Source of the DNA: Lichina pygmaea
Taxonomy: Eukaryota > Ascomycota > Lichinomycetes > Lichinales > Lichinaceae
Assembly: GCA_963422465.1 (NCBI GenBank)
Contig: OY730170.1
Span: 434,001-498,000, forward strand
Direction: 5' to 3'
DNA: 64,000 bases
This document shows, in pieces, positions 33,681-44,865 of this stretch. A model generated the notes under the pieces. It did no database searches and had not been told where the DNA came from. It saw nothing but the letters and a program-made list of their open reading frames with translations. The stretch's first letter is position 1, and every line of letters begins with the position of its first letter. Made by a program: the position numbers and the translations under genes.

Positions 33681-34122
33681 ACAGCTCAGCCTGCAGGAGG
33701 GACGCGTCAATGACTGATCGAGTCAAATCCTCGCCATCTGACTCCATCTCTTTCACCAAGCACTGAAGCTTCTGCCTTGCACGGACCTCGGCGCCCTCCA
33801 ACACCTTTCGCTTCCGAGACAGACGAGCCTGCACTGTGGCAAGTTGTTCAAAGAGTGCATCACGTGTTGCCTCGTCAGCGGCAACATCCTCACGGAGGTT
33901 GTCCCGGGACATGTTCAAAGATTCCCAGGACACAGAGACACAAGACCTTCCATGCCGAGTGCACGCAGCACATTTCAACTTATCGTCTTCTCCCGGCATC
34001 TGGAAGCACGGACGACCACGGAGAACACAAAAGTCGCAGGGCGTACGCGAAACAAAACCCTGATCGCAGATTTGAGCAGCCAGCTGAGTTCGGCTAACAG
34101 TCGCACGTGACTTTGGAGGCAT
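33622..34122 (-). CDS. A3 antisense gene: Zn2Cys6 cluster plus coiled-coil protein, 166 aa
   Basis: Open from ATG (34122) to a stop at 33622 on the minus strand, opposite to gag-pol. Cysteines 29, 32, 39, 51, 54 and 61 fit CX2CX6CX11CX2CX6C, the fungal Zn2Cys6 cluster, with an Arg-containing loop (VLRGRP). A Leu/Glu/Arg-rich segment about 70-125 (LATVQARLSRKRKVLEGAE) suggests a dimerizing coiled coil; the C-terminus is short and Gly/Ser-rich. Versus A4, differences in the VSVSWESLN...RDNLRED region are mostly at third codon positions, so the protein has been conserved. Its start lies 43 bp from the 3' LTR, which carries a TATA box pointing at it. It may regulate the LTR or host genes; that is inference. 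Confidence 0.82.
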   Translation of the reverse strand: MPPKSRATVSRTQLAAQICDQGFVSRTPCDFCVLRGRPCFQMPGEDDKLKCAACTRHGRSCVSVSWESLNMSRDNLREDVAADEATRDALFEQLATVQARLSRKRKVLEGAEVRARQKLQCLVKEMESDGEDLTRSVIDASLLQAELFSPAPAKTVAEEAGSSRGS

Positions 34123-34149
34123 GACCAGATTTCATCAAGACAATGAAAG

Positions 34150-34165
34150 ATGGAGAGGAGGATAG
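34150..34165 (+). other. A3 polypurine tract
   Basis: A purine run (GGAGAGGAGGA) immediately before the 3' LTR, conserved in all six family A copies. It also lies in the leader of the antisense gene. Confidence 0.7.
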
Positions 34166-34758
34166 TGTTACGACCCAGGAGGAACACGGTCTTTATATAC
34201 TCACAGAAAGCAGCAGACAGGATACTGGACAGAAGTACCAGACAGCATGACACGGGAACCAGTCACGTGACCGGCGAGACAAACCAGGGGGTGCTCGCCG
34301 CAGCATGCATATGCACGAACAAGTGAGCAAAGTGAGCAGAGCTCACCCAGCTCGCCGCAGCGTGCATGAAAAGTGAGCAAAGTGAGCAGAGCTCACTTAT
34401 CTCGCCGCAGCGTGCATGAAAAGTGAGCAAAGTGAGCAGAGCTCACCCAGCTCACTGCAGCGTGCATGAAAAGTGAGCAAAGTGAGCAGAGCTCACTCTG
34501 CTCACGAACTGGGCACTATATAGCCAGGCGATAGTTCCCCTATGGAACGATCGTCTTCAACTCATGTTGTGATCCAGACAACTAGATCTACTTCAATACA
34601 ATCCTTTGTACGAAGCCATTGATCAGGTGTCACCACCACCACGTTCCACCAAACCCCTTCGCACTCCTTGACACTCCTCTCCTGCGAGAACCAACCCGCC
34701 TTCCGCCTCTTGCCCTAATCCTATACTCGGATAGGACGGTACGGTACAGACCGCAACA
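34166..34758 (+). repeat. A3 3' LTR (beta type)
   Basis: 593 bp, 36 bp shorter than the 5' LTR in the tandem array. Confidence 0.95.
34192..34199 (-). promoter_or_regulatory. TATA box for the antisense gene in the beta LTR
   Basis: On the minus strand TATATAAA lies 77 bp before the antisense ATG (34122). The spacing matches the alpha LTR (79 bp), although the surrounding U3 sequence is different. Confidence 0.65.
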
Positions 34759-34763
34759 TCATG

Positions 34764-35560
34764 TTCCTACAGCAAGGCAATAACTACAACTGCTACATTG
34801 ACAATTGGCAGTACTGCCTCAAGCCTGGATGTGACAAGCATCAGCAAGACAAATTCATGAACAGATTCCTCAGAACTGATGGGAATGGCTGGACCCATTG
34901 CCCAGTCAGTGGTAAGACACTTTGATCAGGAAAAGACTGAACTCCCTTGTCAAGGGGCAACATCAGGAGCTCAACAACATGACCCCTAGCAACGCAAAGC
35001 ACCTGCGATTGCCTGTGTCACTACACACCAACACGCCAGTACGGACATACGCACTTGTTGACTCTGGAGCCAGTGGAAACTACATCTTGAGACAACTTTA
35101 CAATACCCTCAGCACTGGAAGGAGACGCAAGCAGCAGCCCTATCAGCTCACGATGGCAAACAGACAGACAGAGCTAGTCTGCCATGAGACACAGCCAATG
35201 GAAATAGTTACTGGACACTATGCTGAAAGGATCCACCTTGATATTGTCAAGTTGGCCACTCAGGATATCTATTTGGGGATGCCTTGGCTAAAGAAGCACA
35301 ACCCAGTTGTTAACTGGAAGACAGGAGTACTCACATTTAGGAACTGCACTAACAACACAGCTCAGACCTGTTACCAGCCGCAGAAGGTGTGGACAGATGA
35401 GGGAAGGAGTCCTCAGTGGAATCTCACCAACAGAAAGGACAACTCTCAAGAGAAGAGGTCTGCCTCGACAGGCACACCCCGGAACCAGGTGGCCAAACAG
35501 TCAGAGATGAAGAGAGAGGAAGTTGTTAACCCTCTGGAGATCCCTGAAGAGTACTGACCT
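34764..35560 (+). pseudogene. A2 gag end and protease (fossil)
   Basis: Gag C-terminus to about 34940, then the protease in frame 34922-35557 with YALVDSGASGNYILRQLYN. Fairly well kept. Confidence 0.85.
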
Positions 35561-36900
35561 GGGTATGATAACCTCTTTCAGGAAGAGACAACAACAGCAG
35601 TGTTGCCTAAGCACCAACCTTGGGATCATGAGATCAAGTTGCAACCAGGAACAGAGCCAGGATTTGGACCAATTTACCAGTTATCAGAGAAAGAGCTCCA
35701 AGTACTTCGTGAGTACCTGGAGGAAAACCTGAAAAAGAGTTTTGTTTGAGAATCTCAATCGCCAGCAGGATACCCAATACTATTTGCACCAAAGAAAGAC
35801 AGAAGTCTTCAACTTTGTGTGGATTACAGGAAACTCAACAACATTACCATCAAAAACTGATATCTGTTGCCAAATACAAATGAATTGCGAGACAGGATCA
35901 GCCAAGCTACAATCTTTACCAAGCTGGACTTGAAAGGAGCATACAACCTGATATGCATGAAAGAAGGAGAAGAATGGAAGACAGCCTTCAGAACCTGATA
36001 CAGACACTACAAGTATCTGGTTATGCCATTCAGACTCACGAACACACCAGCAACATGTCAGGCATTGATCAACAACATCATCAGAGCACACCTGGACCAA
36101 ACAGCTATCACCTACCTGGACGACATTCTTGTCTACTTGAACACCCAACAGGAATATACCAAACATGTGAAGGATGTTCTATGATGCCTACAACAGGCAG
36201 GGCTCAAGCTGAACCCAAAGAAATACAAGTTCAACAAACTGGAAGTTGAATTCCTTGGATATGTCATAGGGATTGAAGAGATCAAGATTGACCCTGAGAA
36301 AATCAAAGTGATTCAGCAATGGCTAATACTGACATCAGTTAAGGAAGTACAAGCCTTCCTAGGATTTGCCAACTTCAACTGACAGTTCATTAAGAACTAC
36401 TCACAGATGGCAACACCACTGACAGAACTCATGAAGAAGGACGTGGAGTACTGGTGGACAGAGAGACAACAAAAAGTATTCCAACAGCTCAAGGACACTT
36501 GCGCCAAGGAACCAGTTCTCCTCAACTTCAAGACAGGCCAACCAACACGAATCAAGACAGACACTTCAGATCAGGCAGTAGGAGCATGTCTATACCAACA
36601 GGCAGACAGCAAGTGGCACCCAGTTGCCCACTACTCACGAAAAATAACACAAGCAGAACAAAACTATGATATCCACAACAAAGAGCTATTGGTAGTCGTC
36701 AACGCACTTGAACACTGGAGAGTGTACACGGAAAGCAGTTCTGAACTCACTGTTCTCACAGACCACAAGAATCTGACAATGTTCACAACAACCAAGAAGC
36801 TGAACAGACAGCAAGTCAGATAGGCTGAACTCCTAGGGCAACACAAGTTCAAGATCTTGTACACCCCTGGACAAGACAACAGGAGAGCAGACACACTAAG
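35561..36900 (+). pseudogene. A2 RT and RNase H (fossil)
   Basis: RT spans about 35600-36400; RNase H lies in frame 36407-36823 with KTDTSDQAVGACLYQQ. Broken, and more decayed than A3. Confidence 0.85.
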
Positions 36901-38275
36901 CTGACGAAAAGACCACATGGAAGATGATGAACACCAAGGAACAATCTTACAGCAGGACCAGCAAGGAAACCTGGTGCCTCAGCCACAGATCAACAAGCTC
37001 ACAGCAGAAGACACTGAAGAACTAATAAGGAACTACCACGACAATCCAGCACATGGTCACCCAGGAATCTCCAAGACCACAGACCTTATCTAACAGGCAG
37101 GGAACAATGTCATTAACCTCCAACATGTCACAAACTACATCAGCAAGTGTCTACTATGCCAGAAAAACAAACATGGAAGACATAAGCTATACGGAGAAGG
37201 ACACCCGAACACAATACCGAAAGGCCTGTGGGAAGACGTGTCAATGGACTTCATCACAAAGCTACCCAAGTCCAAAGACCCAGTCACAGGAATCACCTAC
37301 AACTTGATTATGGTGATAGTGGACAGATTCACAAAATATCTAATAGCGGTACTATTCAAGGAAACCCACACAGCAGAACAGTTGGGACACCTCTTACTGG
37401 ACAGATTGGTCAGAGACCACAGAGTTCCAATCATGATTATTACAGACAGAGACAAACTCTTCACATCCAACTACTGGAAGACAATCAGTGCAGCCATGGG
37501 AACAAAACCCAAAATGTCTACAGCCTATCACCCACGAACTGACAGCCAGACAGAGTGAGCAAACCAAGTCCTGGAGACTTACTTACAGCATTACATCAAC
37601 AAGACCCACAGCAATTGGGTACAGTTATTACTGGTGGCACAGCTGGCAATCAACCAGCACAGATCAGACTCAACAAAGGAATCACTATTTTTTGCCAATT
37701 TTGGACAACATGCGAACATCAGGATGCCAAGCAGAGCTTCACCAAACACGGAGAAAGCACTCCAACACAACAAGCTCCTACGACAAACACACACAATGAT
37801 GAGCCACTACCTTCAAGAGACCTCAGAAAGAATACAACATCAAATAGACAAGAAATCGAAAATGGCACCTCAGCTAAAGAAGGGGGATAAAGTCTACCTC
37901 CTCACAAGAAATTGGAGAACGAAGAAACCAAGAACAAAGAAACTGGACCATGTTAAGGTCAGACTATTTCCAGTCGAAGAAAAAACTGGACCAGTCAACG
38001 TCAGACTGCGACTACCGAGAGACGCTCGGGTACACCCAAACTTTCACATCTCAATGATTGAATTAGCCAACCAGAGCACACCCTTGCAGGAAACATTTCA
38101 TTACCAACCAGAGGAAGAACAGGAATTCAAGGCCGAACAGATTCTGAAGAGAAAAGGTCAGCGATACGTTGTCAAGTGGAAAAACTACCCAGACTCAGAA
38201 AATACCTGGGAACCACTCAGGAACCTTGTGAACTGCCAGCTCCTCCTGCAGCAGTTCTGGCAGAAGCAGGACTGA
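36901..38275 (+). pseudogene. A2 integrase and alpha chromodomain (fossil)
   Basis: Core in frame 37238-37558 (MDFITKLPKSKDPVTG). C-terminal domain and chromodomain in frame 37634-38275 (EQILKRKGQRYVVKWKNYP), alpha type. Broken. Confidence 0.87.
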
Positions 38276-38717
38276 ACAGCTTGGCCTGCAGTGCGGACAC
38301 ATCAATGACTGTCACCGACAAATCTTCACCATCCACCTCTATTTCAGTAACAAGGCACTGGAGCTTCTTCTTTGCTCAACCCTCAGCACCCTCAAGAACC
38401 TTTCACTTTCAGGACACACAAGCCTGCAGCTCGGTAAGCTGCTCAACAAGAGCATCCCGCTTGGTCTCATCAACAGCCAAATCCTCGCGAAGGTTATCTT
38501 GAGTCATGTTCAACAACTCCCAAGAAAGTGACACACAGGACTTCCCACGACAAGTGCATTCAGCGCACTTCAACTTATCGTTGTCATCAGATATTCGGAA
38601 GCAGGGCTTGTGGTTCAAAACACAGAAGTCACACAGAGTAAGTGACACAAAGTTATGATCACAGATCTGGACTGCCAGTTGGTTTCAGTAAGCAGAGGCA
38701 TGTGATTTTGCAGACAT
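38217..38717 (-). pseudogene. A2 antisense Zn2Cys6 gene (fossil)
   Basis: Occupies the same 501-nt span as in A4. The open part 38409-38648 keeps CDFCVLNHKPCFRISDDN and KCAECTCRGKSC. Broken. Confidence 0.75.
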
Positions 38718-38761
38718 ACTCAAGAATTCATCAGGACGATGAATGAAGGAGAGGAGGGTAG

Positions 38762-39010
38762 TGTTACAACCCAGAGGATAGGAGCCACTCATTTATAGGC
38801 AATCAGGCCGCGGACCAGGCAAGAGGACACCATGGAAGTCAAGTGACCAACCAACAAGGGGTCACATGACTGTCGAGACACACACAGGAGTCTTGACGCA
38901 GCATGCATGAAGCATCAAGACAATCTCACCAGTCTTGACGCAGGATGCATGAAGCATCAAGACAATCTCACCAGTCTTGACGCAGGATGCATGAAGCATC
39001 GAGACAATCT
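38762..39010 (+). repeat. A2 3' LTR, first part
   Basis: 249 bp of the alpha LTR up to the B2 insertion in its 42-bp array; continues at 45437. Confidence 0.92.
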
Positions 39011-39471
39011 TGTTAAGGCCTAGGCCGGAACAGCCCAGGTAAGTGAGGAAGGAGTGTTAGTCATACAGAACAACATCCGACCGGTCCGGTGGACAAGCAG
39101 GAGCTAAGCGAGGAGCTTGTCCGGTGGACAAGCAGGAGCTAAGCGAGGAGCTCGTCCGGTGGACGAGCAGGAGCTAAGTGAGGAGCTTGTCCGGTGGACA
39201 AGCAGGAGCTAAGTGAGGAGCTTGTCCACACAAAAGGATGATACCTCTCAAGGAGACCCCCCCCTTGGGGCATCTGTATAAAGACTCCCCAAAGGGCCCG
39301 GAGGGATTAGCTCTCCAGGCTGAACACACAACACGCACACATCGTACTGAGACAATAGCACAGGAGAGTTACCCCACCTGTCTATTCCTCTACCAAGTCC
39401 CTGTCTAGAATCCACTCTACGAAGCAACAGACTGTACTGGTTTCTGTGTGAACCCGGCCCAGCCTTTAACA
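39011..39471 (+). repeat. B2 5' LTR
   Basis: 461 bp, four 35-bp units (39088-39227), TATAAA 39277-39282, AGGCTGAA 39317-39324. Confidence 0.95.
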
Positions 39472-39473
39472 GT

Positions 39474-39481
39474 TTCAGCCT
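39474..39481 (+). other. B2 primer-binding site, self-priming type
   Basis: TTCAGCCT at +3 to +10, complementary to 39317-39324 in R. Same arrangement as B1. Confidence 0.6.
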
Positions 39482-39509
39482 CTAACATACAGGACACTGA
39501 CTTGATACG

Positions 39510-40690
39510 ATGGTGGATCCACAAAGCCCTACCCCTTCTCAGGCAGCCCAAGCCCAGGCTGCTCAGGCAGCTCAGGCCCAGGCTGTCCAGGTGACACCTA
39601 TTGTTAACGTACCCCCAAAGCCCTTGAAGGTAGGTGCTCCGAAGAGGTATGATGGATCCAGGGAAGGACTGGAGTTGTTCTTCTCACAACTGGAGCTCTA
39701 CTATGGGTTCAACACAGCCCAGTTCCCGACAGACCAGGAGAAGGTGCTATTTGCAGCCTCCTACCTGGAAGGACCAGTCTTCACTTGGTTCAACATCTAC
39801 TTAAGGGATTACCTAGACAATCAGGCAGACCCCAAGGAGCAAGAAGACAATACCCGACAGGTTATGGGAAGCTTGAAAACCTTTAAGACAGCCATGAGAA
39901 AGATGTTTGGGATTCTTGACAAGGAAAGGGATGCAGAACAAAAGCTCCAAGCACTGCGGCAAACTGGATCAGCATCAGAATTTGCGGCGAAGTTCCAACA
40001 ACTAGCAGTGAGGACCCAGTGGGGGGACAGTGCACTAACAGCACTATTCTACCAAGGCCTCAAGGAACAAGTCAAGGATGACATTGCGTGAGGAGACTGA
40101 CCAACCAAGCTCTACGAAATGATTGAGACTGCAGCTCACATCGACGACTGACAGTTTGAGAGAGAGCTTGAGAAGTGAGGCAAGCAGACAAAACCATGGG
40201 TGAAGAAAAAGCCAACACCTGCCAAAGATAACTACAGCTTGGTACCCATGGAAATCAATGTGGCAGAACCACGAAAGAAGAAGACACAGAAGTGTTACAA
40301 CTGTCAGAAAGTGGGCCACCTTGCGGTGAACTGCAGGAGCAAGAAGAAGAACAAGAAGGGCAAAGGGAAGCAGTTGAACACCACAAGCGCCTGGAAAGAC
40401 AGGGAGATGGAGGAGCCCCAGAGGGCCCCCCAAGGCACACTGCCCCACAATCACTCTGAGGCGGCACTCCTCAGAGAGGAGGACGACCTCCAACAACACA
40501 CCAAAAAACTCAAGAACATGCTTCAGGAAACCTTGGATCACCTCAACAAGGTCCAAAGGAGGGTCAACAAGATCCACTGGGAGGAAGACCTGATCTCCGA
40601 GTTTGACACAACTGGCTATATGGAGGAACAGGTTGACGACAAGGAAGCCCAGCCACCACCAGTCTCTGACAAACCTGTCCTTCAATGACA
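39510..40690 (+). pseudogene. B2 gag (fossil)
   Basis: Starts MVDPQSPTPSQAAQ with a Gln/Ala tract. The gag domain runs to about 40091; the knuckle CYNCQKVGHLAVNC is in frame 40200-40688, followed by a charged tail. Broken. Confidence 0.88.
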
Positions 40691-40783
40691 GGACACAACC
40701 CTATTGGAAATAGGGGAGACGCAAGTGCCACGATGGGTTGACAATACCCTCAGTATCACACAGGTCAGAGACATTGCTGATGA

Positions 40784-41520
40784 TTGCAACCAAGACCTGG
40801 GGGAATGATGCACCACCACACGATGCAAACAACACACGGTAGAGCACCAGGCCCAGGGCCTAGGCAGCTCAAAAAACTAGCAGCACTCTTCAAAACTGGG
40901 GTTGGAAGAGCAGGCAAGACAACACCCCGGGAGGAAGGAGTCAAGCCAAGCCTTGACGCAACAGCCTGCAGCCCGCACTTTCGCATCAAGATCAGAGTCA
41001 ATGGGCGGTTGGCTAAGGCCATGATCAACTCTGGTGCGACTGGCAACTTCATGTCAGAAAGCTTTGCCAGAAGAAACAAGGTTCCAGTCCAAGGTAAGAA
41101 AGACCTCTACCAGTTGACGGTAGTGGACGGAACACCACTCTCCAAGGACAAGGGATAAGTGATGAAGGAGACCAAGAGTCTGAGACTGAGTGTCCATGGC
41201 ACGACGATCAGAACAGAGGAATTCGACTTGGTCCAGATACCACACAAAGTTATATTGGGACTTCCGTGGTTGGAAAAACAAAACCCAAGGATTGACTGGA
41301 AAAGAAGGCAACTAGTCTTTCTGGACAGAACACTGGTCACGTCAGAACCAGGGGTGATGATTAAAGAAATCTCACTGACACGGTGGAAGAAATACCACCA
41401 GTGCGGGCAGGTCTGTGTGGCCTGGATGAAACCCCGAACACAACAACTTTGCACCACACAAGACGCCGTGGGCGAGACTCAGGCACCGCAGTTGCCAAGT
41501 GAGTATAAAGAATACTAGGA
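40784..41520 (+). pseudogene. B2 protease (fossil)
   Basis: AMINSGATGNFMSESFARR and ILGLPWLEKQNPRIDW, as in B1. Both B copies have Asn where the catalytic Asp is usual. Confidence 0.8.
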
Positions 41521-42850
41521 GATGTTTGAAGAAACAGCGATCGCGACACTACCAGAACATCAGGAGTGGGACCACAAGATTCTGCTGGAAGACAGAAAAA
41601 AACCCACACACAGCCCTATCTACACTCTGTCAGCAAAAGAGCTTGAGGCCCTGAGAGACTACCTGGACGAGAACCTAGTGAAAGGGTTCATAAGACCTTC
41701 AACATCACCAGCTGGATACCTGATATTGTTTGTGCCAAAGAAAGATGGCAAACTTCGACTGTGTGTTGATTATCGGTGGCTAAATGTGATTACAGTGAAA
41801 AACTGCTACCCACTGCTATTGATATCAGAAATCCAAGACTAGATCCAAGGAGCCAAATAGTTTACCAAGTTTGACATTCGAGGTGCTTTCAACCTGGTTA
41901 GGATGAAAGACAGCGAAGAATGGAAGACAGTCTTTCGTACAAGGTACAGGCACTACAAGTATACTGTGATGCTATTCAGCCTTACGAATGCACCAGCAAC
42001 ATTCCAATCACTTATTAACACTGTCCTCTGACAATACCTGGACATATTTGTCACCGCTTATATCAACGATGTCTTGGTATACACCAATGGAACCTTGGAG
42101 GAGTATAAACAGTATGTCAAGAAGATCCTACATGCACTCCAGAAAGCAGGAATAAGGTTACGCCTGGATAAAAGTGTTTTCCACACAAAAGAAGTGGAAT
42201 ATTTGGGGTTGATCCTGACAACAGAAGGAATCTGAATGGACGACACAAAGACAGCAGCAGTACAAGACTGGCCAACACCCAAAAACCTCAAAGAAGTACA
42301 ATCCTTCCTAGGATTTGCAAACTTCTACTGACGATTCATCAAGGACTACTCAAGAACAGCAGCAGTCTTGACAGAGTTAACCAGAAAGAACAAATCTTTC
42401 AGGTGGGGGGAAAGCCAACAAGTGGCCTTCCGGGAGTTGAAGAATAAATTCATCTCTGTACCTATTTTGGCATCATTTGATTCTGAGAAGAGGATCATTC
42501 TGGAAACTGATGCCTCGGACCAAGCATTGGGATCCTGCTTGTGTCAACCAGATGCCGACAACCACTTACACCCTGTCACGTACTGATCGAGAAAGTTCTC
42601 TGGCCCAGAACTGAGGTACGATGTTCACGACAAAGAGTTGTTAGCAATCATCAACACATTTCAAGAATGGAGGCCTTACTTGGAGGGGGTAAAATACATG
42701 GTAGATATGTACTCAGACCACAAGAACTTAGCTTACTTCACAACGACAAAGAAGCTAAACTGACAACAAGTTCGATGGGCAGAGTTGTTAGCATCATACA
42801 ACTTCTAAATCCTCTACTGGAAGGGCACTGAAAATGCTTGAGTGGACGCT
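41521..42850 (+). pseudogene. B2 RT and RNase H (fossil)
   Basis: RT begins in frame 41522-41842 ([28 protein letters not shown]). RNase H lies at 42368-42850 with ETDASDQALGSCLCQ. Broken. Confidence 0.86.
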
Positions 42851-43990
42851 CTCAGCAGGTGACCAGACCTGATGGATAAGAAAACAACAGAGGAACACCC
42901 AATCCTAGCGACAAAAGGACAAACCCTGCTCTATGCCCAACCCCAACTGGCAACAACAGAAACAAAGGGTCCACTCCTTACTCTTGGCTACAAGACAGCA
43001 AACAAAAAGGAAATTGTGCCAGAAAGAGCACAAGAGGAGGTGATCCGGAGGCACCATGACAGGCCTTTGCACAGACACCCTGGACAAGATAAAACCTTGG
43101 AGAAAATCCAAAGGAACTACCGCTTCAACGGAATGAAGCGCAAGGTGACAGAGTTCATCCACAACTGCGAACAGTGCGCGAAGAACAAACCATCAAGGCA
43201 TAAGCCCTACGGGCAGGCACAGCAAATAGACCTACCCAAGGCACTATGGGAAACTATCACGATGGATTTTGTGGTCAAGTTGCCAAAGTCAACAGACTCA
43301 GCAACAAAGGTGGTATACGATAGTATTTTGGTGGTTGTTGACAAGCTCACCAAATACACCCACCTGGTCCTGTGGAAAGAGTCAGGAACTGCGAACGAAC
43401 TTGCGAGCGTTCTACTCAAAGAGCTGGTAAGCCACTGAGGGCTACCAAAGACAATTATCTCAGATCAAGACAAACTCTTCACCTTGAAATTCTGGAACAC
43501 GTGGACAAGGCAACTTGGCATTGATACAAGGATGTCAACAGTCTACCACCCACAAACTGACAGACAAACTGAGTGGACAAACCAGACAATGGAGCAGTAT
43601 CTACGACACTACGTCAACCACCAGCAGGATAACTGGGTGGAACTGCTACCAATAGCCCAGTTTGTGTACAACGACCAGCAACATAGCGTGACAGGGACAA
43701 CACTGTTCTTTGCGAACTACGGAAGAAACCCCTGATGGCAGGCAACAGCAGGAGGCAACATTATCGATGTTAGCAAACTCACTGCTATGCACAAGATGAT
43801 GAAAACAATGATTGACTGTGCCCAGAACACCACCGCCCGCTGATTACACAACAAAAGGTTGAAGGGACCAACCCTGGAAAAGGGGGATAAGGTCTACCTA
43901 TCAACAAAAAACCTGCGCTCAAAGTGACTGAGCAAAAAGCTGGACCACGTACAAATCAGACTATTCAAAATCGAGAAGCGCACTGGGAAG
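42851..43990 (+). pseudogene. B2 integrase (fossil)
   Basis: Frame 42872-43438 carries the HHCC region (CEQCAKNKPSRHK) and the first Asp block (TMDFVVKLPKSTD). 43484-43735 carries HPQTDRQTEWTNQTMEQYL. Broken. Confidence 0.87.
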
Positions 43991-44047
43991 GTCAACTATC
44001 AACTGAGACTACCACGAAAAGTAAGGATACACTGAGTATTCCACGTC

Positions 44048-44314
44048 TTGCTGCTTGAACCAGCACCCAGCGACGCAGAGATCAAGACAGAATGGAACTT
44101 CGAGGACGACAAAAAAGAGTATGATGTTGAAAGGATCCTGGATAGTCGAAGAAACAGACAGAAAACTGAGTACCTGGTGAAGTGGTTAGGATTTGATGAA
44201 GAGGAGAATTCATGGGAACCAACTGAAAACTTCAGCTCTGCGATGAACCAGAAGCTGGTGGATTACCACCAAGCAAACCCGCAGCGACCAGGTCTGACGG
44301 AGACAACAGCTTGA
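44048..44314 (+). pseudogene. B2 integrase end and chromodomain
   Basis: The 88-residue open frame is a clean chromodomain: YDVERILDSRRNRQKTEYLV followed by KWLGFDEEENSWEP. It ends pol and overlaps the antisense gene by about 80 bp. Confidence 0.86.
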
Positions 44315-44804
44315 GAGAAGCCAAAGTCTCCGAAGAGAAGACGTCCTCAAAGGACAGTGGAGCAGCAGCCTGACAGGCCTCCCGTTCGTGGATAACGTGG
44401 AGGGTCTTTTGTTCCTGAGCATCAAGGGACTCTTGATCCTTGATGGCTGACAGCTCACGACGGATGGCATCAGCCTTCTTCTGTGAGAGACGACCCAGCT
44501 GCCGGCAGAGGTGGATCTGCCGGGGAAGCAACTTTGACAATTGGTCATCAGTCTCCCGCAGCTGAGCCTTGAGCTGCTCACGCTCAAGTTCCATCTTCTT
44601 CTATTCTGATTCTGAGAGATGAAGGTCACAGTGACAACCTTTCTCAACACACCGACGACAAAAAGATGACGCAGAGCTCACGACACACTTGGCGTGGTCA
44701 CGATGACAAGCACCGCACGTGATTTTTGATTCCTTGCCCATTTTGCCAATACAACAAGAGAGAAAACCACGACAACAAGTTCGAGTTGTCTGGCTTTGGT
44801 TCAT
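44232..44804 (-). pseudogene. B2 antisense gene: Zn2Cys6 cluster and coiled coil (fossil)
   Basis: The N-terminal open part 44601-44804 (MNQSQTTRTC...) has six cysteines spaced CX2CX6CX8CX2CX6C (CGACHRDHAKC, then CRRCVEKGCHC), again matching the fungal Zn2Cys6 pattern. The adjoining part 44232-44594 is Leu/Glu/Arg-rich (ELEREQLKAQLRETDDQL) with a Ser/Gly-rich end. It starts about 60 bp from the 3' LTR; I see no TATA box facing it. Broken. Confidence 0.75.
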
Positions 44805-44865
44805 GACAAAAGAGGAGCAGGAATGAAAAGGATCTGGGGACAGAACCCTTGGAGGGAGGGGATAG

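Larger units (their letters stand above)
28196..34758 (+). mobile_element. A3: Ty3/gypsy chromovirus, family A beta, full length, freshest copy
   Basis: 6563 bp with a perfect TCATG target duplication (28191-28195 and 34759-34763), inserted in A2's gag. LTRs are 629 and 593 bp; apart from one repeat-unit length difference they differ by about half a dozen visible transitions. CpG dinucleotides are far better kept than in A1 or A2. All parts are present; gag-pol has about eight breaks, while the antisense gene looks whole. This is the best reference copy of family A here. Confidence 0.96.
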
